From Methylococcales bacterium (GTDB taxonomy: Bacteria > Pseudomonadota > Gammaproteobacteria > Methylococcales > Methylomonadaceae), in NCBI GenBank assembly GCA_003584875.1, contig QVQD01000072.1, positions 1 through 35,566 of the forward strand: a stretch of 35,566 nt of DNA, read 5' to 3'. Under the pieces are notes generated by a model. That model did no database searches. It was not told the origin of the DNA and was given only the letters and a program-made list of their open reading frames with translations. Below, piece by piece: positions 9,638 through 18,086 of the stretch (the stretch's first letter is position 1; each line of letters starts with the position of its first letter). A program made the translations under genes and the position numbers.

Positions 9638-9698
9638 GGAGTCAAAACTCATGAGTTTTGACTTAAAAAAAGCAACAAAACTCGTGAGTTTTGACTCC
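9638..9698. repeat. GGAG-type palindromic pair, family D
   Basis: Two arms (9638-9662 and 9677-9698) are inverted copies with one mismatch. Each contains AAAACTC pairing with GAGTTTT, and the outer ends read GGAG and CTCC. GGAG is the alternative to GTAG at the head of REP elements. It occupies most of the 107-nt gap between the amidotransferase and glycosyltransferase genes. Confidence 0.75.
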
Positions 9699-9704
9699 GA
9701 CAAT

Positions 9705-10892
9705 TTAGTAAGTATCTTTCAATAAATTAACTAATTGCTTGACGTTATGTTCCCAGCTAAACATTGTTTGTACATATTGACGATTTTTATGCGCGGGTGA
9801 GTTGTTTTGTAATTGCATAATAATTTCATCAGCTATGTCTTTAATATTATCAGCGACACTAACAGCAAGTTTTTGTTGCTGAGCGATGCCTTCCATAGCA
9901 GTCGTTGTAGCTACTACATATTTTTCCATAGCCATGGCTTCTAAAACTTTATTCTGTATACCTCGAGCTATTCTTAAAGGTGCGACTACTAAATGAGCAT
10001 AAGCAATATAAGGTCTAATATCAGCGACTGCTCCAGTCACTACAACAGAATTATTGGCTAAGGCTAATACCTCTTTAGTGGGTTTAGATCCGACGATATA
10101 AAATTTAACTGTTGGCTGTTGTTTGACTATCAAGGGAAGAATTTCGTTTGCAAACCATACAACCGCATCTACGTTAGCCCGATAATCCATAGCGCCTGTA
10201 AAGACTAATACTTGATCAACATCGGCATAAGGTGAATCAAAGTAGATTTTGGGCGAAAAATAGTCACTATCTACGCCATTATAAATATGAGTGATTTTAT
10301 GGCTAACATCAGGTGCTAATGTTTTAAACAGCTCTGCTTCATGTTCCGATACAAAAATACTCGCCCTAGCCTGCTCTGCTAAAACTTTTTCATAACTTAA
10401 TAGATAATAAGCTTCGCGTTGATAAATCCAGTGCTTAAGTCCTTTACTTTGCTGGGCATATTGCCGCCACTTATCAGAATCCACATCAACAAAATCAACA
10501 ATCATATCAACCCTATGATCTTGATTAATAAATTGCGCCATAACCGATGAAAATATCAGTACTTTCTTAATCGAATGTGCGCTTATTGTTTGGTTAACCC
10601 ATGCTTGTATCTGTCTGTTTTTATAATAGGCTAAGCTGAGTGGTTGGCCGGTCACTATGCCCTGCAAGCTTTGTATCTTAGCTAATAATGGCTTAAGTTC
10701 AATATAACAAGTGCTTGCACATAGAGCATCGACTTTATTGGTATATTGCCAATCTTTAGGATCATCAATAAAAGTTCCTAGGTGTATCTTAAAGTGTAAG
10801 CTTAAATACTTTAGTAAATGATATGAGCGTATTTTATCGCCCTTATTAGGTGGATATGGAATTCGATGGGGCAGAAACAATAAATCTTGCAT
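9705..10892 (-). CDS. XrtA-associated glycosyltransferase (TIGR03087 type)
   Basis: A 395-residue cytoplasmic glycosyltransferase of the GT4-like, GT-B fold. The N-terminus (LFLPHRIPYPPNKGDKIRSY) and the donor-binding segment near residue 305 (PLRIARGIQNKVLEAMAMEK) are diagnostic for the sugar transferase family found in PEP-CTERM/XrtA polysaccharide loci. It should add a sugar to the lipid-linked repeat unit; donor and acceptor cannot be read from sequence. Its ATG follows the FemAB stop by one base (TAA-T-ATG), so the two are probably translationally coupled. In many XrtA loci the exosortase gene follows this one; here a palindromic repeat and then the amidotransferase follow. Confidence 0.88.
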   Translation of the reverse strand: MQDLLFLPHRIPYPPNKGDKIRSYHLLKYLSLHFKIHLGTFIDDPKDWQYTNKVDALCASTCYIELKPLLAKIQSLQGIVTGQPLSLAYYKNRQIQAWVNQTISAHSIKKVLIFSSVMAQFINQDHRVDMIVDFVDVDSDKWRQYAQQSKGLKHWIYQREAYYLLSYEKVLAEQARASIFVSEHEAELFKTLAPDVSHKITHIYNGVDSDYFSPKIYFDSPYADVDQVLVFTGAMDYRANVDAVVWFANEILPLIVKQQPTVKFYIVGSKPTKEVLALANNSVVVTGAVADIRPYIAYAHLVVAPLRIARGIQNKVLEAMAMEKYVVATTTAMEGIAQQQKLAVSVADNIKDIADEIIMQLQNNSPAHKNRQYVQTMFSWEHNVKQLVNLLKDTY

Positions 10893-10893
10893 A

Positions 10894-11913
10894 TTAGCTT
10901 AAATCTTTCGATAACCAGGGTCCCACCCATTGACTGATAGCCAAAGGCAAATGTTTCCATGCGGCAATAAAGTATCTATATTTTGGGTTAAGTGGATTAA
11001 TGTCGGGCATGGTTTTGGTATTAACTAAATAATATTCATAAAAAATAGGCTTAGGAATAAAGCCCCAGTTCTTTTTGAAACTATAAGAACCCGTACCGAT
11101 TTTACTGCGCCCGTAATCAAATACTTTACAGCCTTTTTCTACTGCACGACGCATGACTTCCCAATACATAAAATCATTACCTTTAAGATTTCTGGCTAAG
11201 TCAGTGCCGCCACCATAATAAGGAATTACTTGATCTTTAAAATAAAAGTTCATAACACTTGCGACTAAATAACCATTATGTAATACCGTGAGTATTTCAC
11301 ATTGATCTTTAAAAACATCTTTTAGGGTTTGAAAATATTTTTTTGAAAAAACTGGAGTACCCAGATTTCTAACACTTTCAGAGTAAGCTTGATATAGCCT
11401 ATCAACCTTCGTATCTATCACACTATTTAATCCGGCCTCTATGCCTTTTCTTACCATCGCTCGTTGTTTTCTCGGAATGGCTAAAAAGTTTTTTTCAACA
11501 TCCGTATCTAACTCTTTGCTAAAAGATACATAAAGTTCTTTATAAGGTCTTTTAGGTGTTTTTTGAACTTGATTTCTCATTTCTAAGTAATCGACTTTAA
11601 GCATAGTAGCCAAGCGGCAAGCTTCTTGATCGAGTGCAATATAGGATTCTTCATCAATAGCGACTATGCCCCCATAAACACAAGGCGCAATTGAAACCAA
11701 GCTATTGCCGAAAAATAAACTCTTAATATGTACCAAAGGTAGGATACCGGTTATGAGGCCATTATTTTCAACATAGATATAATAGGTATCATGTCCAAAA
11801 GCTTTTCTTATGACTTGCTGCCAGCCGGATTGATGAAAAAAAGTTGCTTCATTCTGTGCCATAACAAAGTCGTCCCAGCGAGAATATTCATCATTAGTCA
11901 GTGTTTTAATCAT
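10894..11913 (-). CDS. FemAB-like XrtA-system protein
   Basis: A GNAT-fold (FemAB/Mur-ligase-like acyl/aminoacyl transferase) protein of the type found only in XrtA/PEP-CTERM loci (TIGR03019). Its substrate is not known; modification of the polysaccharide or of a PEP-CTERM protein with an amino acid has been suggested by homology. Visible signs are ATFFHQSGWQQVIRKAFGH near the N-terminus and the late block YYGGGTDLARNLKGNDFMYWE followed by VFDYGRSKIGTGSYSFKKNWG. I chose the ATG at 11913 (339 aa), which overlaps the deacetylase stop by 8 nt and has AAGG 8 nt upstream; a longer start at 11943 (349 aa) would overlap by 38 nt. No signal peptide, so it is cytoplasmic. Confidence 0.85.
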   Translation of the reverse strand: MIKTLTNDEYSRWDDFVMAQNEATFFHQSGWQQVIRKAFGHDTYYIYVENNGLITGILPLVHIKSLFFGNSLVSIAPCVYGGIVAIDEESYIALDQEACRLATMLKVDYLEMRNQVQKTPKRPYKELYVSFSKELDTDVEKNFLAIPRKQRAMVRKGIEAGLNSVIDTKVDRLYQAYSESVRNLGTPVFSKKYFQTLKDVFKDQCEILTVLHNGYLVASVMNFYFKDQVIPYYGGGTDLARNLKGNDFMYWEVMRRAVEKGCKVFDYGRSKIGTGSYSFKKNWGFIPKPIFYEYYLVNTKTMPDINPLNPKYRYFIAAWKHLPLAISQWVGPWLSKDLS

Positions 11914-12766
11914 GGTTTTGACCTTGGTTAATATGAAATACATTTTCCATGGTATCCCACTTAAAATCTGTTAATAACTGGTTTAGTCTAGCTTCCATTT
12001 TGTCTAAGTTTAGATAATGTCGGGTTTTAGTTTTTAAACTTAAGCCATTTTGCCTAGGTTGGTTTGGATCTATTTCCCATGGATGAAAATAGAAAATTGC
12101 GGGTTTTTGTTCCTGTTGATTAACTCGATTCAAAGCCCATTTAGATAGGGCATAGGGATAAAATCTAAAGAACCCCCCTCCTCCACACGGCCAATTTTTA
12201 GTGCCCATTCTAACAGTCGTGATTGGAATTTCTTTAAAGTCCAGATTTTGTAACGGTTCAAACATGAATCTAGGCGCTTCTGGCATACCGTATAAATCAT
12301 GCTTAACAGGATAAATACTTGAGCTATATTTAAAGCCCATTTCTTGCAGCACATTTAAGGCCCATAGATTACTTGCACCGATTGAGTAACTAGCCGCTCG
12401 ATAACCTTTAATTTCTTTTCCACTTTGTTGTTCTAGAATGTTTTTTGCTTTGTAAACATCTGATCTGAATTGATCAGGTGTTTGCTCAGTCACTCTGATA
12501 TGTTCATAACCATGACAAGCTAATTCATGTCCGTCTGCTACGATGCGTTTAACTATACTGGGGTAACGTTCAGCAACCCAACCTAAGGTAAAAAATGTAG
12601 CTTTTATTTGCCTGTCTTCTAATATATCTAATATTTTATGCGTGTTATTTTCAACTCTATGGGGCAAGTTATCCCATTGGTTTTTTTTAATATAAGGTTC
12701 AAAAGCCGATACTTGAAAATAATCTTCAACATCAATACTCATCGCATTTATTTGGCGGATCTTCAT
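11906..12766 (-). CDS. XrtA-system polysaccharide deacetylase
   Basis: A NodB-homology (carbohydrate esterase 4) deacetylase of the XrtA-locus subtype (TIGR03006), expected to remove N-acetyl groups from the exopolysaccharide or its precursor. The metal/catalytic motifs are visible: MSIDVEDYFQVSAFE at the N-terminus (catalytic Asp and the metal-binding Asp), CHGYEH (metal-binding histidines) near residue 94, RAASYSIG, and the C-terminal FYFHPWEID. Length (286) is normal. There is no signal peptide, unlike exported NodB enzymes. An alternative start at 12742 begins directly with MSIDVED; neither start has a strong ribosome binding site. A palindromic repeat pair separates it from the ATPase upstream. 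Confidence 0.88.
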   Translation of the reverse strand: MKIRQINAMSIDVEDYFQVSAFEPYIKKNQWDNLPHRVENNTHKILDILEDRQIKATFFTLGWVAERYPSIVKRIVADGHELACHGYEHIRVTEQTPDQFRSDVYKAKNILEQQSGKEIKGYRAASYSIGASNLWALNVLQEMGFKYSSSIYPVKHDLYGMPEAPRFMFEPLQNLDFKEIPITTVRMGTKNWPCGGGGFFRFYPYALSKWALNRVNQQEQKPAIFYFHPWEIDPNQPRQNGLSLKTKTRHYLNLDKMEARLNQLLTDFKWDTMENVFHINQGQNHD

Positions 12767-12808
12767 AGTTAGTTACTTTAAATTGAGTTATTTACGACTA
12801 TGTTTTTG

Positions 12809-12887
12809 GTAGGTCGGGTTAGCGATAGCGTAACCCGACATTTAGTAGCTCATTGTCTCGGGTTACGCTATCGCTAACCCGACCTAC
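12809..12887. repeat. GTAG-type palindromic pair, family C (best copy)
   Basis: Arm 1 (12809-12840) starts GTAGGTCGGGTTAGCG; arm 2 (12854-12887) is its inverted copy with a 2-nt insertion and ends in CTAC. Each arm is itself a hairpin (CGGGTTA with TAACCCG). It lies inside the exopolysaccharide gene series, between the deacetylase and the ATPase. Confidence 0.8.
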
Positions 12888-12916
12888 GTTTTTTTATTTA
12901 AAGCAGCGTTATTTAT

Positions 12917-13924
12917 TCAGTGAGATTCTTCATAAACGGCATCCATATCCAGTTGTAATAAAATGGCTTTGCGTAATAAAGCACGCTCCTTGGAAGCGTT
13001 TTTTTGTAAATCAAACACAGCTTTTTCTAAGCTAATTAAACGTTCTTCAAGGGACGAATCAATAAACATAGTGTTTTTTGATGGGGCATGAAATTCATGG
13101 CTCTTAATAGAAGATTCTTCTTCGATATCCATGATGACTTTATCAATAGCTGTTAAATCTATGACTTGTAATTCTTCAAGATAGCCGAATAGTAAGACCC
13201 TGTCACATAGCGTATTAATACATCTTGGAATGCCTTGTGTGTATGAGCAAATACTATCGAAAATATTATCTTCAAATTGAGGCGTATTTTGCCAGCCTGC
13301 TTTTTCTAAACGAAATAAGATGTAGTTTTTAGTTTCTTCTGCGTTAAGTGGTTTTAATTGATAGGTAGCAACAATACGTTGTTTTAATTGCTCCATTTCA
13401 GGTAAAAATAATGCTTCGCTTAATTGTTGCTGTCCTATTAAAAATATCTGAAATAGAGATTTTCCAGATAACTCAAAATTAGACAACATGCGTAATTCTT
13501 CTAAAGCATCTTTGGGGAGATTTTGTGCTTCATCGACTATCATCAGCACTCTTTTTCCTTCCATTGCTTGCTGTATAAAAAAACATTCTATACGTGTTAA
13601 TAACGTCGATTTATCTTCGCCTTCATAAGAAAGTCCAAAGGTAGCCGATATTATTTTAAGTAAATCATCTGCACCAACCTGCGATGACACCATAATACCT
13701 ATTGTTATATTGTCGTTATTTAAACTAGTGACTAATTGTTTAACTAACATAGTTTTGCCAGTTCCAGGTTTTCCAGTAACAACAACAAAACCTTCCCCTT
13801 GGGTTAATCCATAGTGCATATAAGCTAAAGCGCGTTTATGCACTGCACTATTAAAAAAAAAGTCGCTGTCAGCAGTTAACTGAAAAGGTTTTTTACTCAG
13901 ATTATAGAAACCATCATACATCAT
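12917..13924 (-). CDS. XrtA-associated ExeA/GspA-like ATPase
   Basis: A 335-residue AAA-type ATPase related to ExeA/GspA, of the kind fixed in XrtA/PEP-CTERM loci (TIGR03015). It starts with the typical YDGFYNLSKKPFQLTADSDF, followed by Walker A GKPGTGKT near residues 51-58, Walker B VLMIVDEAQNLP near 131 and the GIPRCINTLCDR sensor region. Its exact job is unknown; by analogy it may energise or organise the envelope-spanning export machine. The last 40 residues look coiled-coil. ATG at 13924 overlaps the stop of the upstream beta-barrel gene by one base (TAATG), so translation is probably coupled. Confidence 0.88.
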   Translation of the reverse strand: MMYDGFYNLSKKPFQLTADSDFFFNSAVHKRALAYMHYGLTQGEGFVVVTGKPGTGKTMLVKQLVTSLNNDNITIGIMVSSQVGADDLLKIISATFGLSYEGEDKSTLLTRIECFFIQQAMEGKRVLMIVDEAQNLPKDALEELRMLSNFELSGKSLFQIFLIGQQQLSEALFLPEMEQLKQRIVATYQLKPLNAEETKNYILFRLEKAGWQNTPQFEDNIFDSICSYTQGIPRCINTLCDRVLLFGYLEELQVIDLTAIDKVIMDIEEESSIKSHEFHAPSKNTMFIDSSLEERLISLEKAVFDLQKNASKERALLRKAILLQLDMDAVYEESH

Positions 13925-15555
13925 TAAAATCTCATAGAAAGTGTAGCGGTTACCCTATTCTCATCAAATCCATTGCTTGGATTCAGGTAGTTAATATTAT
14001 TGATACTAGAGGAATGATTCATATGTTGAAACTCAAGTATACTATTTAATGTTGGACTAAAAGCATGATTCAAACCAACTATTGCCTGGTAATATTGACT
14101 ATTAGAAGTGGAACCTTGATTAGCAATAGTTTGCCATGTTGGCCTAATGTATAAGTTGGTTTTGCTGGCAAGCGGCCAAGTCCAGTTGCCAGTAACACCT
14201 ATAACTTTTTGATTATTCCCATTGCTATTTAAATAACTATAATCATGATCATAAGCATTAATTGTTAGGGTACTTTTTCCAGGGTTGAAAGAGACTGATA
14301 AATTCCACGATGTATTCACAATGACGTTATTAGTTAAGATCGGGTTATTAATAATGTACTGAACGGGGCCTAAGTTAGAGGCAGAATTAACTAGCAATTG
14401 ATTCTGAGCTAATATCTGTTGTGACGTCGTCGTTGTATTAGTGTGAGTTAGACTCCATGTTGATCTAGCCGCCTGATAATGCAAAGCAGTTTGCCAGTTT
14501 TTTCCAGAATTTCCACTGCCTCCTATTCCAGAAGTTGTCGCAGAATTCGTAGCCAAAGCAGAGGTAGATGATGCAGTATTTGAGAATTGTCCAAAACTGG
14601 TTCCTACGGCATTATCACTATACGTAGTTGTCCATGTTATGCGGGACATCGGTGAAATAAATACTGTGACATAACTATTGTTACCGGCACCCATAGTCAC
14701 ACTAAAATATTGATTAGGCTGCCATTGCCCACCGGCAGTGTAATAGGCGCCGGTATTGGATGATCTAATTGAAGATTGATAATTTGTGTTGCTATAACCA
14801 CCTTGGGAAAAGATATTAAAATAAGCATTAATTGGAATACTTACTCTGACACTAGAGTTTTGATAACTTACATTTTTACCAGACGCCACAAAACTTTCAT
14901 TATTATTAAAGGCTAGATTCCATCTAAGACGCTGAAAATAACTTCCACTATTAAGTGCTATTGTTTCTGTGAGGTTTAAGGTATTTGAAATAGGAGCTAA
15001 ACTGCTATTAGATGTTGAACTTGCATTAGAACTGGTTGCTATTGTGTTGGTATTAAGCTGAAAAGATCCATTAGCATAATTGGAAAAATGGGGTGTCCAT
15101 GTCGGCGCAATACCAAAAGTATAAACATTACTACTATTACTAGAGCCATTGATATTACTTGCACCTATCTGGTTATTATTGATGTTTTGTTGACTAATTG
15201 AGCTCGTAGAATTCAAGAAAAATGTATTAGGAATAAAAGTACTACGCGTGCTAGATTGCAATTGATTATATGAATTAAAATTATTATTACCGCCGGCATT
15301 ATATAAATTCTGCATTCTATAATTAAGATTCATGGTCGATAAAGCTGATTGGCCTGTCACCATAAGTCCTGGATTAATTGCTTCAACAAAAGCACCCTGT
15401 TGTTTACCAGTGGACGCTAAAGCAATATTGTCAGAATAAATTTCCTGTGCTTGTAGAGTTGGATTGAAAGTCCAACTAAGACCATAAGACGCATTACAAA
15501 AAAACACCATATAGAGGCTAATTAAACTTAAAACTCTCTTTACGTCAATGAGCAT
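13924..15555 (-). CDS. XrtA-associated outer-membrane beta-barrel protein (TIGR03016 type)
   Basis: A Ser/Asn/Thr-rich protein of alternating hydrophobic strands, typical of an outer-membrane beta-barrel. The first residues after the signal peptide (LSWTFNPTLQAQEIYSDNIAL) are characteristic of the TIGR03016 family of XrtA loci. The C-terminus ends in a phenylalanine (ATLSMRF), the usual signal for the BAM machine. It may be the outer-membrane conduit for the polysaccharide, a role inferred from position. I chose the ATG at 15555 (543 aa) because it gives a standard signal peptide (MLIDVKRVLSLISLYMVFF, then NASYG); the longest frame starts at 15582 and would add MAMVMVMVN, read from the neighbouring hexamer repeat. 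Either way the start overlaps the kinase gene. Confidence 0.8.
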   Translation of the reverse strand: MLIDVKRVLSLISLYMVFFCNASYGLSWTFNPTLQAQEIYSDNIALASTGKQQGAFVEAINPGLMVTGQSALSTMNLNYRMQNLYNAGGNNNFNSYNQLQSSTRSTFIPNTFFLNSTSSISQQNINNNQIGASNINGSSNSSNVYTFGIAPTWTPHFSNYANGSFQLNTNTIATSSNASSTSNSSLAPISNTLNLTETIALNSGSYFQRLRWNLAFNNNESFVASGKNVSYQNSSVRVSIPINAYFNIFSQGGYSNTNYQSSIRSSNTGAYYTAGGQWQPNQYFSVTMGAGNNSYVTVFISPMSRITWTTTYSDNAVGTSFGQFSNTASSTSALATNSATTSGIGGSGNSGKNWQTALHYQAARSTWSLTHTNTTTTSQQILAQNQLLVNSASNLGPVQYIINNPILTNNVIVNTSWNLSVSFNPGKSTLTINAYDHDYSYLNSNGNNQKVIGVTGNWTWPLASKTNLYIRPTWQTIANQGSTSNSQYYQAIVGLNHAFSPTLNSILEFQHMNHSSSINNINYLNPSNGFDENRVTATLSMRF

Positions 15556-16450
15556 ATTGACCATAACCATAACCATAGCCATAGTAATTAATATCCATGT
15601 TTCTCTTGGTTTTATTGAATAGCGCTAAAACCACATCACAAGCAGCCAATTTTTCCACAGACTCCATTACTACATTTTGTAAAGTTTGTTCAGCTTCAAT
15701 CACTAAAATGACCTGACCAACTAATCTTGCTAATACCTCACCTTGGGTTGCTGCTAATAAAGGTGGTGAATCAAAAATGACAATTCTATCAGGATAGCGA
15801 TTGCTTAATTCTTCAACAAATAAAGCCATTTTATTGCTGGATAATAATTCGGTAGAGTATTTATGTAATTTACCAGCTGGAATAACTGCTAAGCCAGCTA
15901 TGCTAGTTCTTACAATAATGTCTGAAAAATTAACATCAGCTCCATCAAGATATTCAATTAAACCAGGAGTTTCATTAATACCTAACACTTTTGAAACCGA
16001 GGGTCTTGCAACATCAGCATCAATGAGTAAGACTTTTTTGTCACGCTCATTGGCTATACTTAACGCTAAATTAATAGCTGTGAATGTTTTACCTTCTCCA
16101 GGCAAACTACTCGTCACTAAAATTAGATTTGCCCTAGTAATGCCTAAACTTCCTTTCCCAAAGGCGTTATTTACTAAAGGACGCTTTATATTTCTGTATT
16201 CTTCTATTGCTTCTGTGTTTGAACTGCCCGGCGTTGCAAAGCCTAAATCTGATAAACGTTTCCAATCGATATCAAAAATTAAAGTATTATCCTCATTGAC
16301 ATCGACTGTTAGTTCTTCTGCCTTATCAATTTTATTAACGACTAATAGGGTTGTATCTTCAATAGATTTTTTTGAATTACAATCCAAGTTAGCGCTTAAT
16401 ACAGCATCTTCAATTTTTAATTTGTTTAATGCTTTTTCTATTATGCTCAT
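15545..16450 (-). CDS. XrtA-associated tyrosine autokinase (BY-kinase)
   Basis: A bacterial tyrosine kinase of the CpsD/Wzc catalytic-domain type (TIGR03018). It would autophosphorylate a C-terminal tyrosine cluster and control polysaccharide length together with the chain-length protein encoded just upstream. Visible are Walker A SSLPGEGKTFTAINLA (about residues 113-128), Walker A' VLLIDADVARPSVSKVLG (about 138-155) and Walker B IVIFDSPPLL (about 219-228). The tail is tyrosine-rich (NYYGYGYGYGQYAH). It has no membrane segment of its own, so it depends on the separate Wzz-like partner. Length 301 is normal. The ATG at 16450 has GAG 7 nt upstream; the gene lies 30 nt behind the chain-length gene. 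Confidence 0.9.
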   Translation of the reverse strand: MSIIEKALNKLKIEDAVLSANLDCNSKKSIEDTTLLVVNKIDKAEELTVDVNEDNTLIFDIDWKRLSDLGFATPGSSNTEAIEEYRNIKRPLVNNAFGKGSLGITRANLILVTSSLPGEGKTFTAINLALSIANERDKKVLLIDADVARPSVSKVLGINETPGLIEYLDGADVNFSDIIVRTSIAGLAVIPAGKLHKYSTELLSSNKMALFVEELSNRYPDRIVIFDSPPLLAATQGEVLARLVGQVILVIEAEQTLQNVVMESVEKLAACDVVLALFNKTKRNMDINYYGYGYGYGQYAH

Positions 16451-16480
16451 ATATAACTCACTAGTAAGGTTAATAGTTAT

Positions 16481-18049
16481 TTAAGAAAAAACAGACAGGC
16501 CAAGAAGACTTATCTTTACAATATCAGCTGTCATAAAACCAAGGTAAATGATAAATAGACTAATGACTGCAACTCCATATTTAAGCATTTCATTTCTATA
16601 TTTAATAAGTTCTTCAGGTCTTGATTTCATAGAAATACTTCCTAAAATGGGTAATCCAGTTAATTTTCTAAGTTGCGATATAGACATGAAAGTAGGTCTT
16701 ATTAAGTACAACATTAAAGCTAAGACTAAACTGACTATAATACTTATCACTAACACCCCCGAATACAATAATTTTCGTTTCGGTGACGAAGCCTGTAAAG
16801 GCATATTCGGAGCATCTGCAATCTTAAACTTTAAGGCTTCTGCCTGATTATCAACTTTTTCAGACATAACGGCTGTCTCTCTGCTTGAGAGTAAGCGATC
16901 ATAATTATTTTTTATTTGAGTATAATCACGATTTAAATTTTCTATTTCTGTTTCTATTGAAAGCCTTGAATTCAATTCATCTTGCTCTTTTGATAAGCGT
17001 TGTTGAAAGATATCAATACGTGAATTGATTGAAGCAATATTTGCGTCAACTTCATTAATAGCCACTTTTATATTTTGAATATAAGGGTTAGTCAAAACTG
17101 CATTATCGAGACCGCCCGCATCAACAACTTTTGCTTGCTTTACCGCATTGCGTATTTGTAATTCTTTAATGGTTTTATTAATATGTGCAACTTCTGGATG
17201 ATTATCTGTAAATTTAATTAACAGTTCATTTTTTCTTTGTTTAAGCGTAGATATTTGAGCATCATCTCCAACAGAAGCAACTTCGGTTGAGCTTTTCCAT
17301 TCATCATTATCATCATCCGATGTTAATGATTCTTCTAACTGCTCTGTTAGCTTTTCTTTTCTAGATTTTGCTTCTTTTAAAGTTAATTTTGTATCTTCTA
17401 GTTCCTTAGTCATAGATTGTATCTTGCCAATTTGATCACCACCTTGACCCGGCAACAAACCTAAATTTGCACGTTTAAAATTTTCACGAGCTTTTTCACC
17501 ATTTCTTAGGCGCATTTCATACTCTTGTATTTGTTCATCAATAAAACGCTGTGCGCTATCTGAATTTCCGTGTGTTGATAGCTGTGTTTGTTCTGAAAAT
17601 ACCGTCAATACTGCTTGTACAACATTTTTAGCCATATCAGGAGTAGTTGCTTCATATTGAATGGTAAACATATCTTCAGTAGCGCTATTAATATGTATAT
17701 CTTTTTTTAAACCCTCAATGAATTTTTCTTGTTCAGTGGGTGATCTTACTATTTTATCTAAATCAGATAATTTGATAATTTGTTCAAGATTACCTTTAGT
17801 AAACATTAATTGCTGCATAACCCTTAACAAACCTCTAACATCGGCTTCGATTGCCATGCCTGACAACAACGGTTGTAACATGGTTCTTGTTTCAACATGT
17901 ACTTTAGCAACAGAGGTATATTTATCGGGCATCAGCAATACATAAGTCCATCCAGATGTTGCTAATATCGATGCGATAATTAATGCTGACCATTTATACT
18001 TTAAGGCACCCTTGAGATAATAGAGAACTTCAAATAATTGTTCTTGCAT
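16481..18049 (-). CDS. XrtA-system polysaccharide chain-length determinant (Wzz-like)
   Basis: An inner-membrane PCP-family protein (TIGR03007) that sets polysaccharide chain length and activates the tyrosine kinase. The product (522 aa) has an N-terminal membrane helix (about residues 20-40), then a Wzz domain with YTSVAKVHVETRTMLQPLLSG, a long coiled-coil periplasmic region (about 170-400), the PxxPxxP-like segment APNMPLQASSPKRK before a second membrane helix (about 430-450), and a last hydrophobic helix near the C-terminus. The kinase domain is not fused to it but encoded by the next gene. It follows the export lipoprotein gene by 37 nt. Confidence 0.9.
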   Translation of the reverse strand: MQEQLFEVLYYLKGALKYKWSALIIASILATSGWTYVLLMPDKYTSVAKVHVETRTMLQPLLSGMAIEADVRGLLRVMQQLMFTKGNLEQIIKLSDLDKIVRSPTEQEKFIEGLKKDIHINSATEDMFTIQYEATTPDMAKNVVQAVLTVFSEQTQLSTHGNSDSAQRFIDEQIQEYEMRLRNGEKARENFKRANLGLLPGQGGDQIGKIQSMTKELEDTKLTLKEAKSRKEKLTEQLEESLTSDDDNDEWKSSTEVASVGDDAQISTLKQRKNELLIKFTDNHPEVAHINKTIKELQIRNAVKQAKVVDAGGLDNAVLTNPYIQNIKVAINEVDANIASINSRIDIFQQRLSKEQDELNSRLSIETEIENLNRDYTQIKNNYDRLLSSRETAVMSEKVDNQAEALKFKIADAPNMPLQASSPKRKLLYSGVLVISIIVSLVLALMLYLIRPTFMSISQLRKLTGLPILGSISMKSRPEELIKYRNEMLKYGVAVISLFIIYLGFMTADIVKISLLGLSVFS

Positions 18050-18086
18050 AGGATTTTATAACCTGTTGTTGACGATGTAGTGACGT

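Noticed and set aside
12853-13035. A 60-residue plus-strand frame
   Set aside because: It is made from a palindrome arm and the antisense of the ATPase gene end.
15801-16484. A 227-residue open frame on the plus strand
   Set aside because: It lies antisense to the tyrosine autokinase gene, has no ribosome binding site and a composition expected of a shadow frame.
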